From contig NZ_AP025667.1 in NCBI RefSeq assembly GCF_022846655.1, positions 2,083,001 to 2,147,000 of the forward strand: DNA of 64,000 nt, in the 5' to 3' direction. The notes beneath the pieces are model-generated. The model was given only the letters and a program-made list of their open reading frames with translations. It made no database searches and had not been told where the DNA came from. Made by a program: the position numbers and the translations under genes. This DNA comes from Streptomyces seoulensis (GTDB taxonomy: Bacteria > Actinomycetota > Actinomycetes > Streptomycetales > Streptomycetaceae). Positions 1 to 8,539 of this stretch are shown here, piece by piece (the stretch's first letter is position 1; each line of letters starts with the position of its first letter).

Positions 1-91
1 GGCGAACGGGGCCGCGACCGAGGCGGAGAGCGCGGACGACCCTGCGGACGCCTCGGGGGCGTCGGGTGGGTCGGGCTCCGAGAAGGAGTGA
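1..91 (+). CDS. prcA: Proteasome alpha subunit, C-terminal end (partial)
   Basis: Only the last 29 codons of an open frame that enters from the left edge are present, ending in TGA at 89-91. The residues are an acidic, Ala/Gly/Ser-rich tail ending GSGSEKE. The identification rests on context: in Streptomyces the 20S proteasome genes prcB-prcA lie just upstream of a LacI regulator, an MFS transporter and pafA, which is the order seen here. PrcA forms the outer rings of the proteasome core, and its flexible C-terminus lies outside the fold. The fragment itself carries no diagnostic motif. Confidence 0.6.
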   Translation, partial: ANGAATEAESADDPADASGASGGSGSEKE

Positions 92-117
92 GGCGCGCCT
101 TCGCGCGGTGTTTTCAG

Positions 118-148
118 GTGCCCTCGGCCGGTTTCCGGTCGGGGGCAC
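118..148. terminator. Bidirectional hairpin between convergent prcA and lacI-type gene
   Basis: GTGCCC (118-123) pairs with GGGCAC (143-148), and the stem continues inward to about 14 pairs with two G-T wobbles around a 3-base loop (132-134). It sits between two convergent genes and can end transcription from both sides. The T-tract is weak. Confidence 0.6.
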
Positions 149-172
149 TTCGCGTTGCCCGCCGGGAGGGGG

Positions 173-1189
173 CTAGGAGGGCCGTGGCGGGGCCGTGGAG
201 GCTCGCGGGACGAGGTGGACCGGGATGTCCCCGTGTTCCGGTTCGCGGCCGTCCAGGACGGCGAGGAGGGCTTGCATGCCGCGTTCGCCGAAGAGTTCGG
301 CGTCGAGGCGGACGGTGGTGAGTTCGGGGTCGAGGGCGGTGGCGAGGGCGAGGTCGTCGAGGCCGGTGACGGAGATGTCGTCGGGGATGCGCAGGCCGAG
401 GCGGCGGGCGGCCTTGTAGGCGCCTGCGGCGAGTTTGTCGTCGTCGCAGACGATGGCGGTGGGGCGGGGGCCGGGGGCGGTGAGGGCGGCTTCGGCGGCG
501 GCGCGGGCGGCGTCGATGGTGATGGGTGCGTGGGCGGTGCCGAGCCGGGTGCCGGGGGTGGCGGCGAGGCGGTCGGCGAGTGCGCGGGCGCGGATCCGGA
601 AGGTCCAGGAGGGCACGTCGGCGGCGAGGTGGAGCAGGTGGCGGTGGCCGAGGCCGAGGAGGTGGTCGGCGACCTGGCGTACGCCGTCGGTGATGTCGAG
701 GTTGACGGTGGCGGCGCCGAGGCTGCCCGCGGGGTCGCTGTCGAGCATGACGAGGGGGAGCTGGTCGCCGCTGATGGCGGTGAGGGCGTCGGCTGCCATG
801 GAGGAGGCGATGACGCCGTCGAGGGCGGCCTGGGCGCTGGCGAAGGGGTCGCGGGCGGGGCCGACGCCTTCGGGGGAGGGGTAGAGGACGACGCCGAAGC
901 CGTGCTGTGCGGCGACGCGGGCGGCTCCGGTGTAGACGCCGGCGAAGAATTCGGTGGTGAGGGCGGGGACGACGAGGAGGACGGTGCGGGTGTGGCCGAG
1001 GCGGAGGTTGCGGGCGGCGAGGTTGGGGCGGTAGCCGAGGTCGGTGGCGGCCTGGCGTACGCGCTGGGCGGTGGTCTCGGAGACGCGGCCGCGCCATTTG
1101 TCGCCGAGGACGAGTGAGACGGCGGCCTGGCTGACTCCGGCCGCGCTGGCGACGTCACGGCTGGTCGGGCGCGTGCTGCTGCGTGCCAC
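173..1189 (-). CDS. LacI-family transcriptional regulator
   Basis: A 338-residue one-component repressor. An N-terminal helix-turn-helix (about residues 8-30, with the typical SRDVASAAGVSQAAVSLVL) is followed by the hinge and a periplasmic-binding-protein-like sugar-sensing domain ending near the C-terminus. The length is normal for the family. The GTG at 1189 was chosen because AAGGAG lies about 10 bases upstream. An in-frame ATG further out would place the start inside the probable operator. It is divergent from the MFS gene at 1327, which is its most likely target. The ligand cannot be read from sequence. Confidence 0.9.
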   Translation of the reverse strand: MARSSTRPTSRDVASAAGVSQAAVSLVLGDKWRGRVSETTAQRVRQAATDLGYRPNLAARNLRLGHTRTVLLVVPALTTEFFAGVYTGAARVAAQHGFGVVLYPSPEGVGPARDPFASAQAALDGVIASSMAADALTAISGDQLPLVMLDSDPAGSLGAATVNLDITDGVRQVADHLLGLGHRHLLHLAADVPSWTFRIRARALADRLAATPGTRLGTAHAPITIDAARAAAEAALTAPGPRPTAIVCDDDKLAAGAYKAARRLGLRIPDDISVTGLDDLALATALDPELTTVRLDAELFGERGMQALLAVLDGREPEHGDIPVHLVPRASTAPPRPS

Positions 1190-1248
1190 CGTGGGTCGCT
1201 CCTTGGTGGGGTCGGGGTGCGTTCTGGACGGGTGAACAGCGCACATGG

Positions 1249-1275
1249 TACGTATGAAAGCGGTAGTTATACGTA
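1249..1275. promoter_or_regulatory. Paired TACGTA sites in the lacI/MFS divergent region
   Basis: Two identical 6-base palindromes TACGTA lie at 1249-1254 and 1270-1275, with centres 21 bases apart (two helical turns). The second overlaps a GTTA-N4-TAAC inverted repeat (1266-1277). LacI-family operators usually have a central CG, which both sites have. This is a candidate operator for the adjacent regulator. Confidence 0.4.
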
Positions 1276-1326
1276 ACACTTCGGAGACGTCGCGGCGGTC
1301 CGGAGCGGCCGCTGAAGGGGCGGGAC

Positions 1327-2586
1327 ATGGCGACGGGTTATCTGGAGATCCTGCGGGCGCGGCATGCGCTGCGTCTGCTGACGGGGACGCTGGTGGGCAG
1401 ACTGCCCAACGCGACGGCGCCGATCGCGATGGTGCTGTTCGTGCGCGCGGAGGGCGGTTCGTACAGCCTGGCCGGTGCGCTGGCGGCGGTGTACGGGGTG
1501 GCGAACGCGGTGGGGCAGCCGCTGCTGGGGCGGCTGGTGGACCTGTACGGGCAGCCGAGGGTGCAGTTGCCGGCCGCGGTGGCGTCGGCGCTGGCGATGA
1601 CGGGGTTCGCGTTCTGCGGGATCGGTCCGCTGGCGCTCGCGTACGCGATGGTGGCGCTCGCGGGGCTGTTCACGCCGCCGCTGGAGGGCGGGCTGCGGGC
1701 GTTGTGGCCGTCGGTGCTGCGCCGGGGGGATCAGGTGCACACGGCGTACGCGCTGGACGCGGTGGCGCAGGAGGTGATGTTCACGGTCGGGCCGCTGCTG
1801 GTGACGCTGTGCGTGTCGGTGTGGTCGGAGCGGGCGGCGTTGCTGGTGCTGAACGTGGTGGGGGTGCTGGGGGCGCTGTCGGTGGTGGCGTCGGCGCCGT
1901 CGCGGGCGTGGCGTTCGGAGCCGCGGGAGGCGCACTGGCTGGGCGCGCTGCGTTCGCGGGGGCTGCTGGCGTTGCTGGGGGCGTTCCTGTTCGTGGGGAT
2001 CGCCATGGGGTCGATCACGGTGGCGTCGGTGTCGTACGCGGACGGGCACGGTGGTGACGCGGTGTACGGCTGGATGATGGCGGGGCTGGGGCTGGGTGCG
2101 CTGGCCGGGGGGACGGTGTACGGGGCGCGGCGGTGGGCCGGGGCGCCGGAGCGGCGGCTCCGGGTGCTGGTGGCGCTGCTGGCGGTGTGTTACCTGCCGT
2201 TGCTGCTGATGCCGGGTGTGGTGGCGATGGTGCTGTTGTCGGTGGTGTCGGGGGTGTTCCTGGCGCCGTGCATCGCGTGCGCGTTCATCATCGTGGACCG
2301 GCATGCTCCGGCGGGGACGGTGACGGAGGCGTTCTCGTGGCTGGTGACGACGTTCATGGTGGGTGCGTCGGTGGGTACGGGGCTCGCCGGGCCGGTGGTC
2401 CAGTCGGGTGGCGCGTCGTGGGGGTTCGCGTTGCCGGGGGTGGCGGGGGGTGTCTCGTTGCTGGTGCTGTTGGCCACGGGGCGGGTGCTGACGGCTCCTG
2501 TCGGGGGCGGTGTGGTTGCGGCTTCATCGGAAAATGATCCAGATCGTGCTGCCGAACCCCGTTTCAGTTCAGGGGATCGGGCGTAA
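1327..2586 (+). CDS. MFS transporter
   Basis: A 419-residue, very hydrophobic protein with about 12 predicted membrane segments in two six-helix halves and a short polar tail, matching the major facilitator superfamily. It begins at ATG 1327, preceded by GAAGGGG. It probably exports or imports a small molecule across the cytoplasmic membrane, but the substrate is unknown. Divergence from the LacI-type gene suggests control by that repressor. Its last codons appear to contain the pafA promoter, and only 9 bases separate its stop from the pafA start. Confidence 0.85.
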   Translation: MATGYLEILRARHALRLLTGTLVGRLPNATAPIAMVLFVRAEGGSYSLAGALAAVYGVANAVGQPLLGRLVDLYGQPRVQLPAAVASALAMTGFAFCGIGPLALAYAMVALAGLFTPPLEGGLRALWPSVLRRGDQVHTAYALDAVAQEVMFTVGPLLVTLCVSVWSERAALLVLNVVGVLGALSVVASAPSRAWRSEPREAHWLGALRSRGLLALLGAFLFVGIAMGSITVASVSYADGHGGDAVYGWMMAGLGLGALAGGTVYGARRWAGAPERRLRVLVALLAVCYLPLLLMPGVVAMVLLSVVSGVFLAPCIACAFIIVDRHAPAGTVTEAFSWLVTTFMVGASVGTGLAGPVVQSGGASWGFALPGVAGGVSLLVLLATGRVLTAPVGGGVVAASSENDPDRAAEPRFSSGDRA

Positions 2587-2595
2587 TGTTCAGTC
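2562..2595 (+). promoter_or_regulatory. Candidate leaderless promoter of pafA
   Basis: TTTCAG (2562-2567) and TAATGT (2584-2589), 16 bases apart, resemble -35 and -10 hexamers. The predicted start of transcription falls at the A of the pafA ATG (2596), and no Shine-Dalgarno sequence precedes that ATG. The promoter lies inside the 3' end of the MFS coding sequence. Confidence 0.4.
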
Positions 2596-3957
2596 ATGGA
2601 CCGCCGCATTTTCGGGCTGGAGAACGAGTACGGCGTCACGTGCACGTTCAGGGGACAGCGGCGTCTGTCTCCTGACGAGGTGGCGCGGTACCTCTTCCGC
2701 CGTGTCGTGTCATGGGGCCGCAGCAGCAATGTCTTTCTGCGGAACGGCGCTCGGTTGTATCTCGACGTGGGCTCACATCCGGAATACGCGACACCCGAGT
2801 GTGACAATGTGACCGAACTGGTCACCCACGACAAGGCCGGCGAGCGCATTCTCGAGGGACTCCTGGTGGACGCGGAACGACGCCTGCACGAGGAGGGAAT
2901 CGCGGGCGACGTCTACCTCTTCAAGAACAACACCGACTCGGCGGGCAACTCTTATGGTTGCCACGAGAACTATCTGGTGGCGCGGCACGGGGAGTTCTCC
3001 CGGCTCGCGGACATCCTCATCCCGTTCCTGGTGACCCGGCAGTTGCTGTGCGGCGCGGGCAAGGTGCTCCAGACGCCGCGTGGTGCGGTGTACTGCGTGA
3101 GCCAGCGGGCGGAGCACATCTGGGAGGGCGTGTCGTCGGCGACGACGCGTTCTCGTCCCATCATCAACACCCGTGACGAGCCGCACGCGGACGCCGAGCG
3201 TTATCGGCGGCTGCATGTCATCGTGGGTGACTCGAACATGTCCGAGACGACGATGCTGCTGAAGGTCGGCGCCACCGATCTGGTGCTGCGCATGATCGAG
3301 GCGGGCACGGTGATGCGGGATCTGACGCTGGAGAACCCGATCCGGGCGATCCGCGAGGTCAGCCATGACATCACCGGACGGCGCAAGGTGCGCCTCGCCA
3401 GTGGCCGGGAGGCGTCGGCGCTGGAGGTGCAGCGCGAGTACTTCGACAAGGCGGTGGACTTCTGCGACCGCCGGGGCATCCGTACGGGCACGGTCGCACA
3501 GGTGCTGGAGCTGTGGGGCCGCACGCTGGACGCGATCGAGACGGAGGAGCTCGACCGGATCGGTACCGAGATCGACTGGGTGATGAAGTACAAGCTCATC
3601 GAGCGGTACCGCGAGAAGCACAACATGACGATGTCGCATCCGCGGGTCGCGCAGATAGACCTCGCGTATCACGACATCCACCGGCGTCGTGGGCTGTACT
3701 ACCTGCTGGAGAAGAAGGGTCAGGCGGCGCGGATCTGCAATGACCTGAAGATCTTCGAGGGCAAGTCGGTGCCGCCGCAGACGACTCGGGCGCGGCTTCG
3801 CGGTGACTTCATCCGGCGTGCGCAGGAACAGCGCCGGGACTTCACGGTCGACTGGGTGCATCTGAAGCTCAACGACCAGGCGCAGCGCACGGTGTTGTGC
3901 AAGGACCCGTTCCGTTCGGTGGACGACCGGGTGGAGAAACTGATCGCCGGAATGTAG
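2596..3957 (+). CDS. pafA: Pup--protein ligase PafA
   Basis: PafA uses ATP to activate the C-terminal glutamate of Pup and joins it to lysines of target proteins, marking them for the mycobacterial-type proteasome. The 453 residues match the family. The N-terminal FGLENEYG places the magnesium-binding glutamate at residue 9, and [16 protein letters not shown] carries the catalytic aspartate at position 57. Asp rather than Asn there, together with the gene context, separates this ligase from ordinary carboxylate-amine ligases. It is probably translated from a leaderless mRNA. A strong hairpin follows at 4010-4038. Confidence 0.97.
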   Translation: MDRRIFGLENEYGVTCTFRGQRRLSPDEVARYLFRRVVSWGRSSNVFLRNGARLYLDVGSHPEYATPECDNVTELVTHDKAGERILEGLLVDAERRLHEEGIAGDVYLFKNNTDSAGNSYGCHENYLVARHGEFSRLADILIPFLVTRQLLCGAGKVLQTPRGAVYCVSQRAEHIWEGVSSATTRSRPIINTRDEPHADAERYRRLHVIVGDSNMSETTMLLKVGATDLVLRMIEAGTVMRDLTLENPIRAIREVSHDITGRRKVRLASGREASALEVQREYFDKAVDFCDRRGIRTGTVAQVLELWGRTLDAIETEELDRIGTEIDWVMKYKLIERYREKHNMTMSHPRVAQIDLAYHDIHRRRGLYYLLEKKGQAARICNDLKIFEGKSVPPQTTRARLRGDFIRRAQEQRRDFTVDWVHLKLNDQAQRTVLCKDPFRSVDDRVEKLIAGM

Positions 3958-4009
3958 TCCTCGCGGTGTGAACCGCGGGTTTAGGCGGTCCGGTGACGGA
4001 GCGCCACAC

Positions 4010-4038
4010 GGGCGCCGTACGTTTACCGTACGGCGCCC
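4010..4038 (+). terminator. Terminator after pafA
   Basis: A perfect 12-base stem, GGGCGCCGTACG (4010-4021) with CGTACGGCGCCC (4027-4038), and a TTTAC loop, followed by TTGT. It separates pafA from the FKBP gene. Confidence 0.8.
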
Positions 4039-4101
4039 TTGTCACGCCGTAGAGTTGCGCGCACGCCAATCCGCAAGATCGACCGATTACGAGGCATCTC
4101 C

Positions 4102-5103
4102 GTGCGCCGACGCTCACTCCTCATGGCCGCCGTTCCCGCTGGACTGGTCACGCTCGCCGGGTGCGGCGACGGTGGGTCCAAGTCCAGCAAGACCAGTGCG
4201 TCTCCCTCGCCGTCGGCGTCGTCGCCTCCGCCGCCGAAGATCGTGGACGGGCCGCTGCCGGCGATCACGGCGGGGACGAAGTTCGGTGAGAAGCCGACGG
4301 TCGCCAAGGGGAAGGGCGAGCCGTCGAAGGACCTGGCGGTCCGCACGGTGATCGCGGGCAGTGGCCGCACGGTGGCGGAGAACGACTTCATCAAGGCGAA
4401 CTACCTGGGCCAGATCTGGAGCTCGGGGAAGGTCTTCGACAATTCCTACGACCGCAATCCGCTGGTGCTCCAGCTGGCGCAGGGCAGCATCATCGACGGC
4501 TGGCGGTACGCGCTGACGGGGAAGAAGATCGGCAGCCGGGTGGAGATCGCGGTGCCGCCGACCTGGGGGTACGGGCCGTCGGGCAACGAGCAGGCGGGGA
4601 TCAAGGGCACGGACACGCTGGTGTTCGTGATCGATCTGCTGGACTCCTACAACGACAAGAGCTCGGCGAAGGGCAAGGCCGTCCCCCAGACGGACGCGGC
4701 GCTGCCGAAGGTGGCGACGAACACGGACGGCAAGGTGCCGAAGGTGACGCTGCCGAAGTCGGCGCCGCCGAAGAAGCTGGTGTCGAACTACGTGCTGGAG
4801 GGTGACGGCGAGGAGGTCACCGGCAAGCAGGCGATCCTGTGCCAGTTCCAGGGGCTGGAGTGGCAGGGCGGCAAGGTGTTCCAGCAGACGTACGGCTCGG
4901 GGCGGCTGAGCCAGTTCTCGGTGGAGCAGATGGAGCAGGTCGTCAAGGGGCTGGCGCAGGGTGTGACGGGCAAGAAGGTGGGCAGCCGGGTGCTGGTCGT
5001 GGTGCCGCCGGACCTGGGGTACGGCGACAACCCGCCGAGCGGGAGCGGTATCAAGAAGGGCGCCACGCTCGTCTTCACCGTGGACATCCTCGCGGCGATG
5101 TAA
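4102..5103 (+). CDS. Lipoprotein with two FKBP-type peptidyl-prolyl isomerase domains
   Basis: A predicted extracytoplasmic folding helper that catalyses cis-trans isomerisation of prolyl bonds. From GTG 4102 (GAGG 7 bases upstream) the protein is 333 residues. A basic N-terminus and hydrophobic segment end in the lipobox LAGC with the lipidated cysteine at residue 21. A Ser/Pro-rich linker and two tandem FKBP domains follow (about 90-200 and 225-333), each showing the VEIAVPP.WGYG or VLVVVPPDLGYG strand-loop. Upstream in-frame codons exist, but they would put a long basic extension before the signal peptide. The second domain is more divergent around its acidic pocket residues. Confidence 0.9.
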   Translation: MRRRSLLMAAVPAGLVTLAGCGDGGSKSSKTSASPSPSASSPPPPKIVDGPLPAITAGTKFGEKPTVAKGKGEPSKDLAVRTVIAGSGRTVAENDFIKANYLGQIWSSGKVFDNSYDRNPLVLQLAQGSIIDGWRYALTGKKIGSRVEIAVPPTWGYGPSGNEQAGIKGTDTLVFVIDLLDSYNDKSSAKGKAVPQTDAALPKVATNTDGKVPKVTLPKSAPPKKLVSNYVLEGDGEEVTGKQAILCQFQGLEWQGGKVFQQTYGSGRLSQFSVEQMEQVVKGLAQGVTGKKVGSRVLVVVPPDLGYGDNPPSGSGIKKGATLVFTVDILAAM

Positions 5104-5206
5104 GGTGCCGGGCGTTCGCGCGCCGGGCGGCCCGTTGCGGGCGGTGGAGCTGCGGGGATGACAGACTGTCCATGATTCGTGTCGTACACAAGCAGGAGCT
5201 TTTGAC

Positions 5207-5587
5207 GTGAGCATCGAGAAGCCCGAGGTCGACTTTCCGGGCGGCGAGCCGCCGAAGGACCTTGAGATCAAGGACATCTGGGAGGGCGACGGCGAGGTCG
5301 CCGAGGCGGGCGACTTCGTCAAGGTTCACTACGTGGGCGTCGCGTTCTCCACGGGTGAGGAGTTCGACGCCTCCTGGAACCGTGGCACGCCGCTGGACTT
5401 CCAGCTCGGCATCGGTCAGGTCATCCAGGGCTGGGACAAGGGTGTGCAGGGCATGAAGGTCGGCGGTCGCCGCCAGCTCGTCATCCCCGCGCACCTGGCG
5501 TACGGCGACCGGGGTGCCGGTGGCCGGATCGCTCCGGGTGAGACGCTGATCTTCGTCTGCGACCTCGTGGGCGTCGGCAAGCGCTGA
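5207..5587 (+). CDS. Single-domain FKBP-type peptidyl-prolyl isomerase
   Basis: A 126-residue cytosolic FKBP. It has the full domain with VKVHYVGV, the FDASWNRG flap, GQVIQGWDKGVQGMKVGG and the LAYGDRGAGG loop. No signal sequence is present. The GTG at 5207 has AGGAG 8 bases upstream. It lies 103 bases after the lipoprotein FKBP and probably arose from the same family by duplication. A strong terminator follows. Likely roles are folding of proline-limited proteins, and binding of FK506-type ligands is possible. Confidence 0.95.
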   Translation: MSIEKPEVDFPGGEPPKDLEIKDIWEGDGEVAEAGDFVKVHYVGVAFSTGEEFDASWNRGTPLDFQLGIGQVIQGWDKGVQGMKVGGRRQLVIPAHLAYGDRGAGGRIAPGETLIFVCDLVGVGKR

Positions 5588-5611
5588 TCTGATCGGTTCC
5601 GATCGAAGTGG

Positions 5612-5644
5612 GGCCCGCGCCGTGTGCGCGGGCCTTTCTTCTTT
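5612..5644 (+). terminator. Rho-independent terminator after FKBP gene
   Basis: GGCCCGCGC (5612-5620) pairs perfectly with GCGCGGGCC (5626-5634) around CGTGT, then TTTCTTCTTT follows. This is one of the clearest intrinsic terminators in the window. Confidence 0.9.
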
Positions 5645-5754
5645 GTCCCTTGTCGTCCGTGACGGCCCTCGTTCTTTGCTTCGGCTTTTGCCGCGCCACC
5701 TGGGAGCGGTACGGTCAACGGTCGGAAGCACATGAGGGAAGGCGTAGGGCGTCG

Positions 5755-6708
5755 ATGGCCATTGCCAAGGCCGAGCGGCTGATGAATCTCGCGCTGTGCC
5801 TGCTCGGCACACGGCGGCCGCTCAGCAAGCGCGAGCTGCGCGGGTCCATCGAGGCGTACCTGGAAGCGGGGTCGGACGACTCCTTCAACCGCATGTTCGA
5901 GCGGGACAAGGACGATCTGCGCGAGCTGGGTCTGGTCATCGAGACCGTGGAGAACATCGAGGGCGAGGTCGGCTATCTCGCCCGCCGGGACAGCAACCGG
6001 CTGCCCGCGATCACCCTGGACGCCGAGGAGGCCGCGGCCCTGGGCCTGGCCGCCAAGGTCTGGCAGCAGGCCCGGCTGGCCGGCGCGGCCAGCGGCGCGC
6101 TGCAGAAGCTGCGCGCGGCCGGGCTGCCCGAGGACGTCGACCCCTACGGTTCGCACGGCGCGCTGGAGCCCCGCATCCCGGTGCACGAGGCCGCCTTCGA
6201 ACCGCTGATGCTGGCCTGCCGGGACCGCCGCCCGGTGGTCTTCGACTATCGCAAGGCGTCCGCCGCCCACCCCGAGACCCGGCATGTCGAGCCGTGGGCG
6301 CTGGAGTGCTGGCGGGGCCACTGGTACCTGGCGGGCTACGACCGCGAGCGGGGCGCCGAGCGGGTCTTCCGGCTGTCCCGGATCACCGGCAAGGTCCGCG
6401 CGCGCGGTACCGGCTTCACCGCGCCGGTGCCGGACGTGGTGACCGTGCGGGAGACCGTCCGGGGCTGGGCGGGGGAGACCGCCGACCGCTCCGCGCTGAT
6501 CCGGCTGCGCACGGGCGCCGGCTACCCCTTGCGGGCCAGGGCCACCAAGGTGCGGGATCTGGGCGACGGCTGGGACGAGTTGGAGATCCCGTACGGGCAC
6601 GGGCTGGACGCCTGGCTGGTGGAGTTCGGGCCGGACGTGGTGGTGCTGGAACCGGCCGAGCTGCGGGCGGACGTCGTGGACCGGCTGCGCGCCGTGGCCA
6701 AGGGCTGA
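5755..6708 (+). CDS. pafB: PafB, WYL-domain DNA-damage regulator
   Basis: Part of the PafB-PafC pair that, in mycobacteria, activates the RecA/LexA-independent DNA-damage response. The 317-residue protein has an N-terminal winged helix (about 1-80, AERLMNLALCLLGTRRPLSK) and a central WYL domain (about 140-230, with the stretch CWRGHWYLAGYDRERG and RVFRLSRI), then a C-terminal WCX region. ATG 5755 fits the family N-terminus, and AGGGAAGG lies 12 bases upstream. Linkage to pafA is typical of actinobacteria. pafC starts 20 bases downstream, so the two are almost certainly co-transcribed. Confidence 0.95.
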   Translation: MAIAKAERLMNLALCLLGTRRPLSKRELRGSIEAYLEAGSDDSFNRMFERDKDDLRELGLVIETVENIEGEVGYLARRDSNRLPAITLDAEEAAALGLAAKVWQQARLAGAASGALQKLRAAGLPEDVDPYGSHGALEPRIPVHEAAFEPLMLACRDRRPVVFDYRKASAAHPETRHVEPWALECWRGHWYLAGYDRERGAERVFRLSRITGKVRARGTGFTAPVPDVVTVRETVRGWAGETADRSALIRLRTGAGYPLRARATKVRDLGDGWDELEIPYGHGLDAWLVEFGPDVVVLEPAELRADVVDRLRAVAKG

Positions 6709-6728
6709 GGGGAAGCGAAGCTAAGACC

Positions 6729-7769
6729 ATGGCAGGCAAACCGGCAAGGCCCGTGAACGCCATCGACCAGACCCGGCGGATGCTGTCGCTGGTCACGTAT
6801 CTGCGCGAGCGCCCCGGCGCCCGGATCGCGGACGTGGCCCGCGCCTTCGGCATCACCGAGGACGAACTCGTCTCCGACCTGGACGTGCTGCCCATGTGCG
6901 GCACCAGCTTCCGGGGCGGCGACCTGCTGGACATCGACACCGACGGCGAGCGCATCTGGTGGCACAACGCGGCCGCGCTCGGCGAGGACGCGGCCGAACC
7001 GCTGCGGCTCGCCGCGGACGAGGCGACCGCCCTGCTGGTGGCCGCCCGCGCGGTGGCCACCCTGCCCGGTCTGCGCGAGAGCGACCGGCAGGCGCTGGTG
7101 CGGGCGACGGCCAAGGTGGAGACCGCGGCCGGTGAGGCGGCCGGGGCCAGCTCCCGCCTCTCGGTGACCTTCGAGTCCGAGGGCGGTGTCTTCGCCGACG
7201 TGGACCGGGCCATCTCCGAGCGGCGCCGGCTGTGGGTGCGCTACTACTCCCCGGCCCGCGACGAGCTGACCGAGCGCGAGATCGACCCGATCCGCCTGGT
7301 CAGCGTCGGGCACACCTACGTGGAGGCGTGGTGCCGCCGCTCGGAGGCGCGCCGTACCTTCCGGCTGGACCGGGTCGCGGAGATCCGGATCCTCGACGAG
7401 CCCGCCGCGCCGCCCGAGATCGAACCGCGCGACCTGTCCGAGGGGCTGGTGCAGCCCGCCGCCGAGGACCCGGAGGTTGTGGTCGAGGTCGGCCCCGGCG
7501 GCCGGTGGGTCGCCGAGTACTACCCGCACGACAGCGCCGAGGAGCTGCCCGACGGCGGTCTGCGCATCACGCTGCGCACCCCCGACCCGGCTTCGCTCAG
7601 GCGGCTGGCCCTGCGGCTCGGCCCGGACGGCCGCATCGTGTCGCCGCCCGACCTCGCCGACCGCGCGCGCCGGGCCGCCCGCGAGGCCCTGGCCGCGTAC
7701 GAGGGCACCGGGGCCGTGGGGCACGGAGCGGGGGACGGACCGTACGAGAGGCGGGAGCGCACGCTGTGA
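6729..7769 (+). CDS. pafC: PafC, WYL-domain DNA-damage regulator
   Basis: Partner of PafB, 346 residues. The N-terminal helix-turn-helix (about residues 10-60, DQTRRMLSLVTYLRERPG) is followed by a WYL domain (about 150-225, LWVRYYSPARDE and HTYVEAWCRRSEARRTFRLDRV) and a WCX domain. ATG 6729 is preceded by GGGGAAGCGAAGC. Its stop overlaps the next gene by 4 bases (GTGA), which couples translation to the small zinc-ribbon protein. The WYL domains are thought to sense a nucleic-acid ligand, but that is family knowledge and not visible here. Confidence 0.95.
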   Translation: MAGKPARPVNAIDQTRRMLSLVTYLRERPGARIADVARAFGITEDELVSDLDVLPMCGTSFRGGDLLDIDTDGERIWWHNAAALGEDAAEPLRLAADEATALLVAARAVATLPGLRESDRQALVRATAKVETAAGEAAGASSRLSVTFESEGGVFADVDRAISERRRLWVRYYSPARDELTEREIDPIRLVSVGHTYVEAWCRRSEARRTFRLDRVAEIRILDEPAAPPEIEPRDLSEGLVQPAAEDPEVVVEVGPGGRWVAEYYPHDSAEELPDGGLRITLRTPDPASLRRLALRLGPDGRIVSPPDLADRARRAAREALAAYEGTGAVGHGAGDGPYERRERTL

Positions 7770-8068
7770 GCGAGTCTTCGGTGCCGGACACGACGACCAT
7801 GACCCGTGTGACGGCGGCCGCCGCGTTCGCCGGGATGCGGCGCGTCGTCCCCGTGGTGTTCAAGGCGGGCTGCCCCGACTGCCGGGGCCGGTTCGAACTC
7901 GCCGCGGGCGCGCTGCGGCTGGCCATCGGGGGTTCCAGCCGCACCACGTTCTACTCCTTCACCTGCCCCGAGTGCGGCACGGCCGTGCGCAAGCCCGCCG
8001 GGGAGCGGATCGTGCAACTGCTCAGCGGTGCCGGGGTGCGGACCCTGCGGCTGCACTCGGCCGTGTAG
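7766..8068 (+). CDS. Small zinc-ribbon-like protein coupled to pafC
   Basis: A 100-residue protein starting at GTG 7766, which overlaps the pafC stop by 4 bases and has GGGAG upstream. Two CxxC pairs (CPDC and CPEC, about 45 residues apart) could bind one zinc ion, and a short basic stretch follows. The spacing resembles zinc-ribbon folds seen in transcription and RNA-binding proteins. No known function is recognised. Tight coupling to pafC suggests co-expression with the damage regulators. Confidence 0.75.
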   Translation: MSESSVPDTTTMTRVTAAAAFAGMRRVVPVVFKAGCPDCRGRFELAAGALRLAIGGSSRTTFYSFTCPECGTAVRKPAGERIVQLLSGAGVRTLRLHSAV

Positions 8069-8087
8069 GACGGTCTAGGCTCCTTCC

Positions 8088-8282
8088 ATGTTCTGGCCGA
8101 TGTTCGCGGTAGCTGTGGGTTTCCTGGGTCTCGCCGTCCTGGGGGTGCTCGCCGTCAGGGTGTTCCTGGCGGCGCGGCAACTGGGCGTCCAGGTGGCCGA
8201 CTCCGGGCGCCGGATCAGCCGGGCCGCCGAGGACCTCGAGCGGGCCGCGGTGAGCACCGCCCGCGCCGCCGACACGCTCTGA
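8088..8282 (+). CDS. Small single-pass membrane protein
   Basis: A 64-residue protein with one N-terminal membrane helix (about residues 4-27) and an amphipathic, Arg/Ala-rich cytoplasmic tail that could form a coiled coil. There is no Shine-Dalgarno sequence. TAGGCT (8076-8081) ends 6 bases before the ATG, so the mRNA may be leaderless. Similar short proteins lie between pafC and tatA in other Streptomyces (from memory). The function is unknown. Confidence 0.65.
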   Translation: MFWPMFAVAVGFLGLAVLGVLAVRVFLAARQLGVQVADSGRRISRAAEDLERAAVSTARAADTL

Positions 8283-8425
8283 CCTGCGGCGCCCCGGGGA
8301 CACCGGACACGCCACAAGCGGTTTGCGTCACTTCGCCCTGTCATGCGGGACAGACGTGCGGGTACGCTGCTGGTCGCGGTACGGAGAACGAGGCGCGTAC
8401 CGCCGACCGGGAGTACGCACGGGGA

Positions 8426-8501
8426 TTGCCTCTCGTTTACCCCTGAGCGTTACGATCGCTGTCGGCACGACCATCCGGACGCTTGTCCGAACGGTCGGAC
8501 A
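8426..8501 (+). promoter_or_regulatory. tatA promoter candidate and leader hairpin
   Basis: TTGCCT (8426-8431) and TACGAT (8451-8456), 19 bases apart, could be the -35 and -10. Downstream, a perfect inverted repeat TGTCCGA (8484-8490) / TCGGACA (8495-8501) would form a hairpin in the tatA leader. The rest of 8283-8539 shows nothing else recognisable. Confidence 0.35.
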
Positions 8502-8539
8502 GCACCCCCACCCCCGCCTCGGTGAGAAGGTAGTAACTC

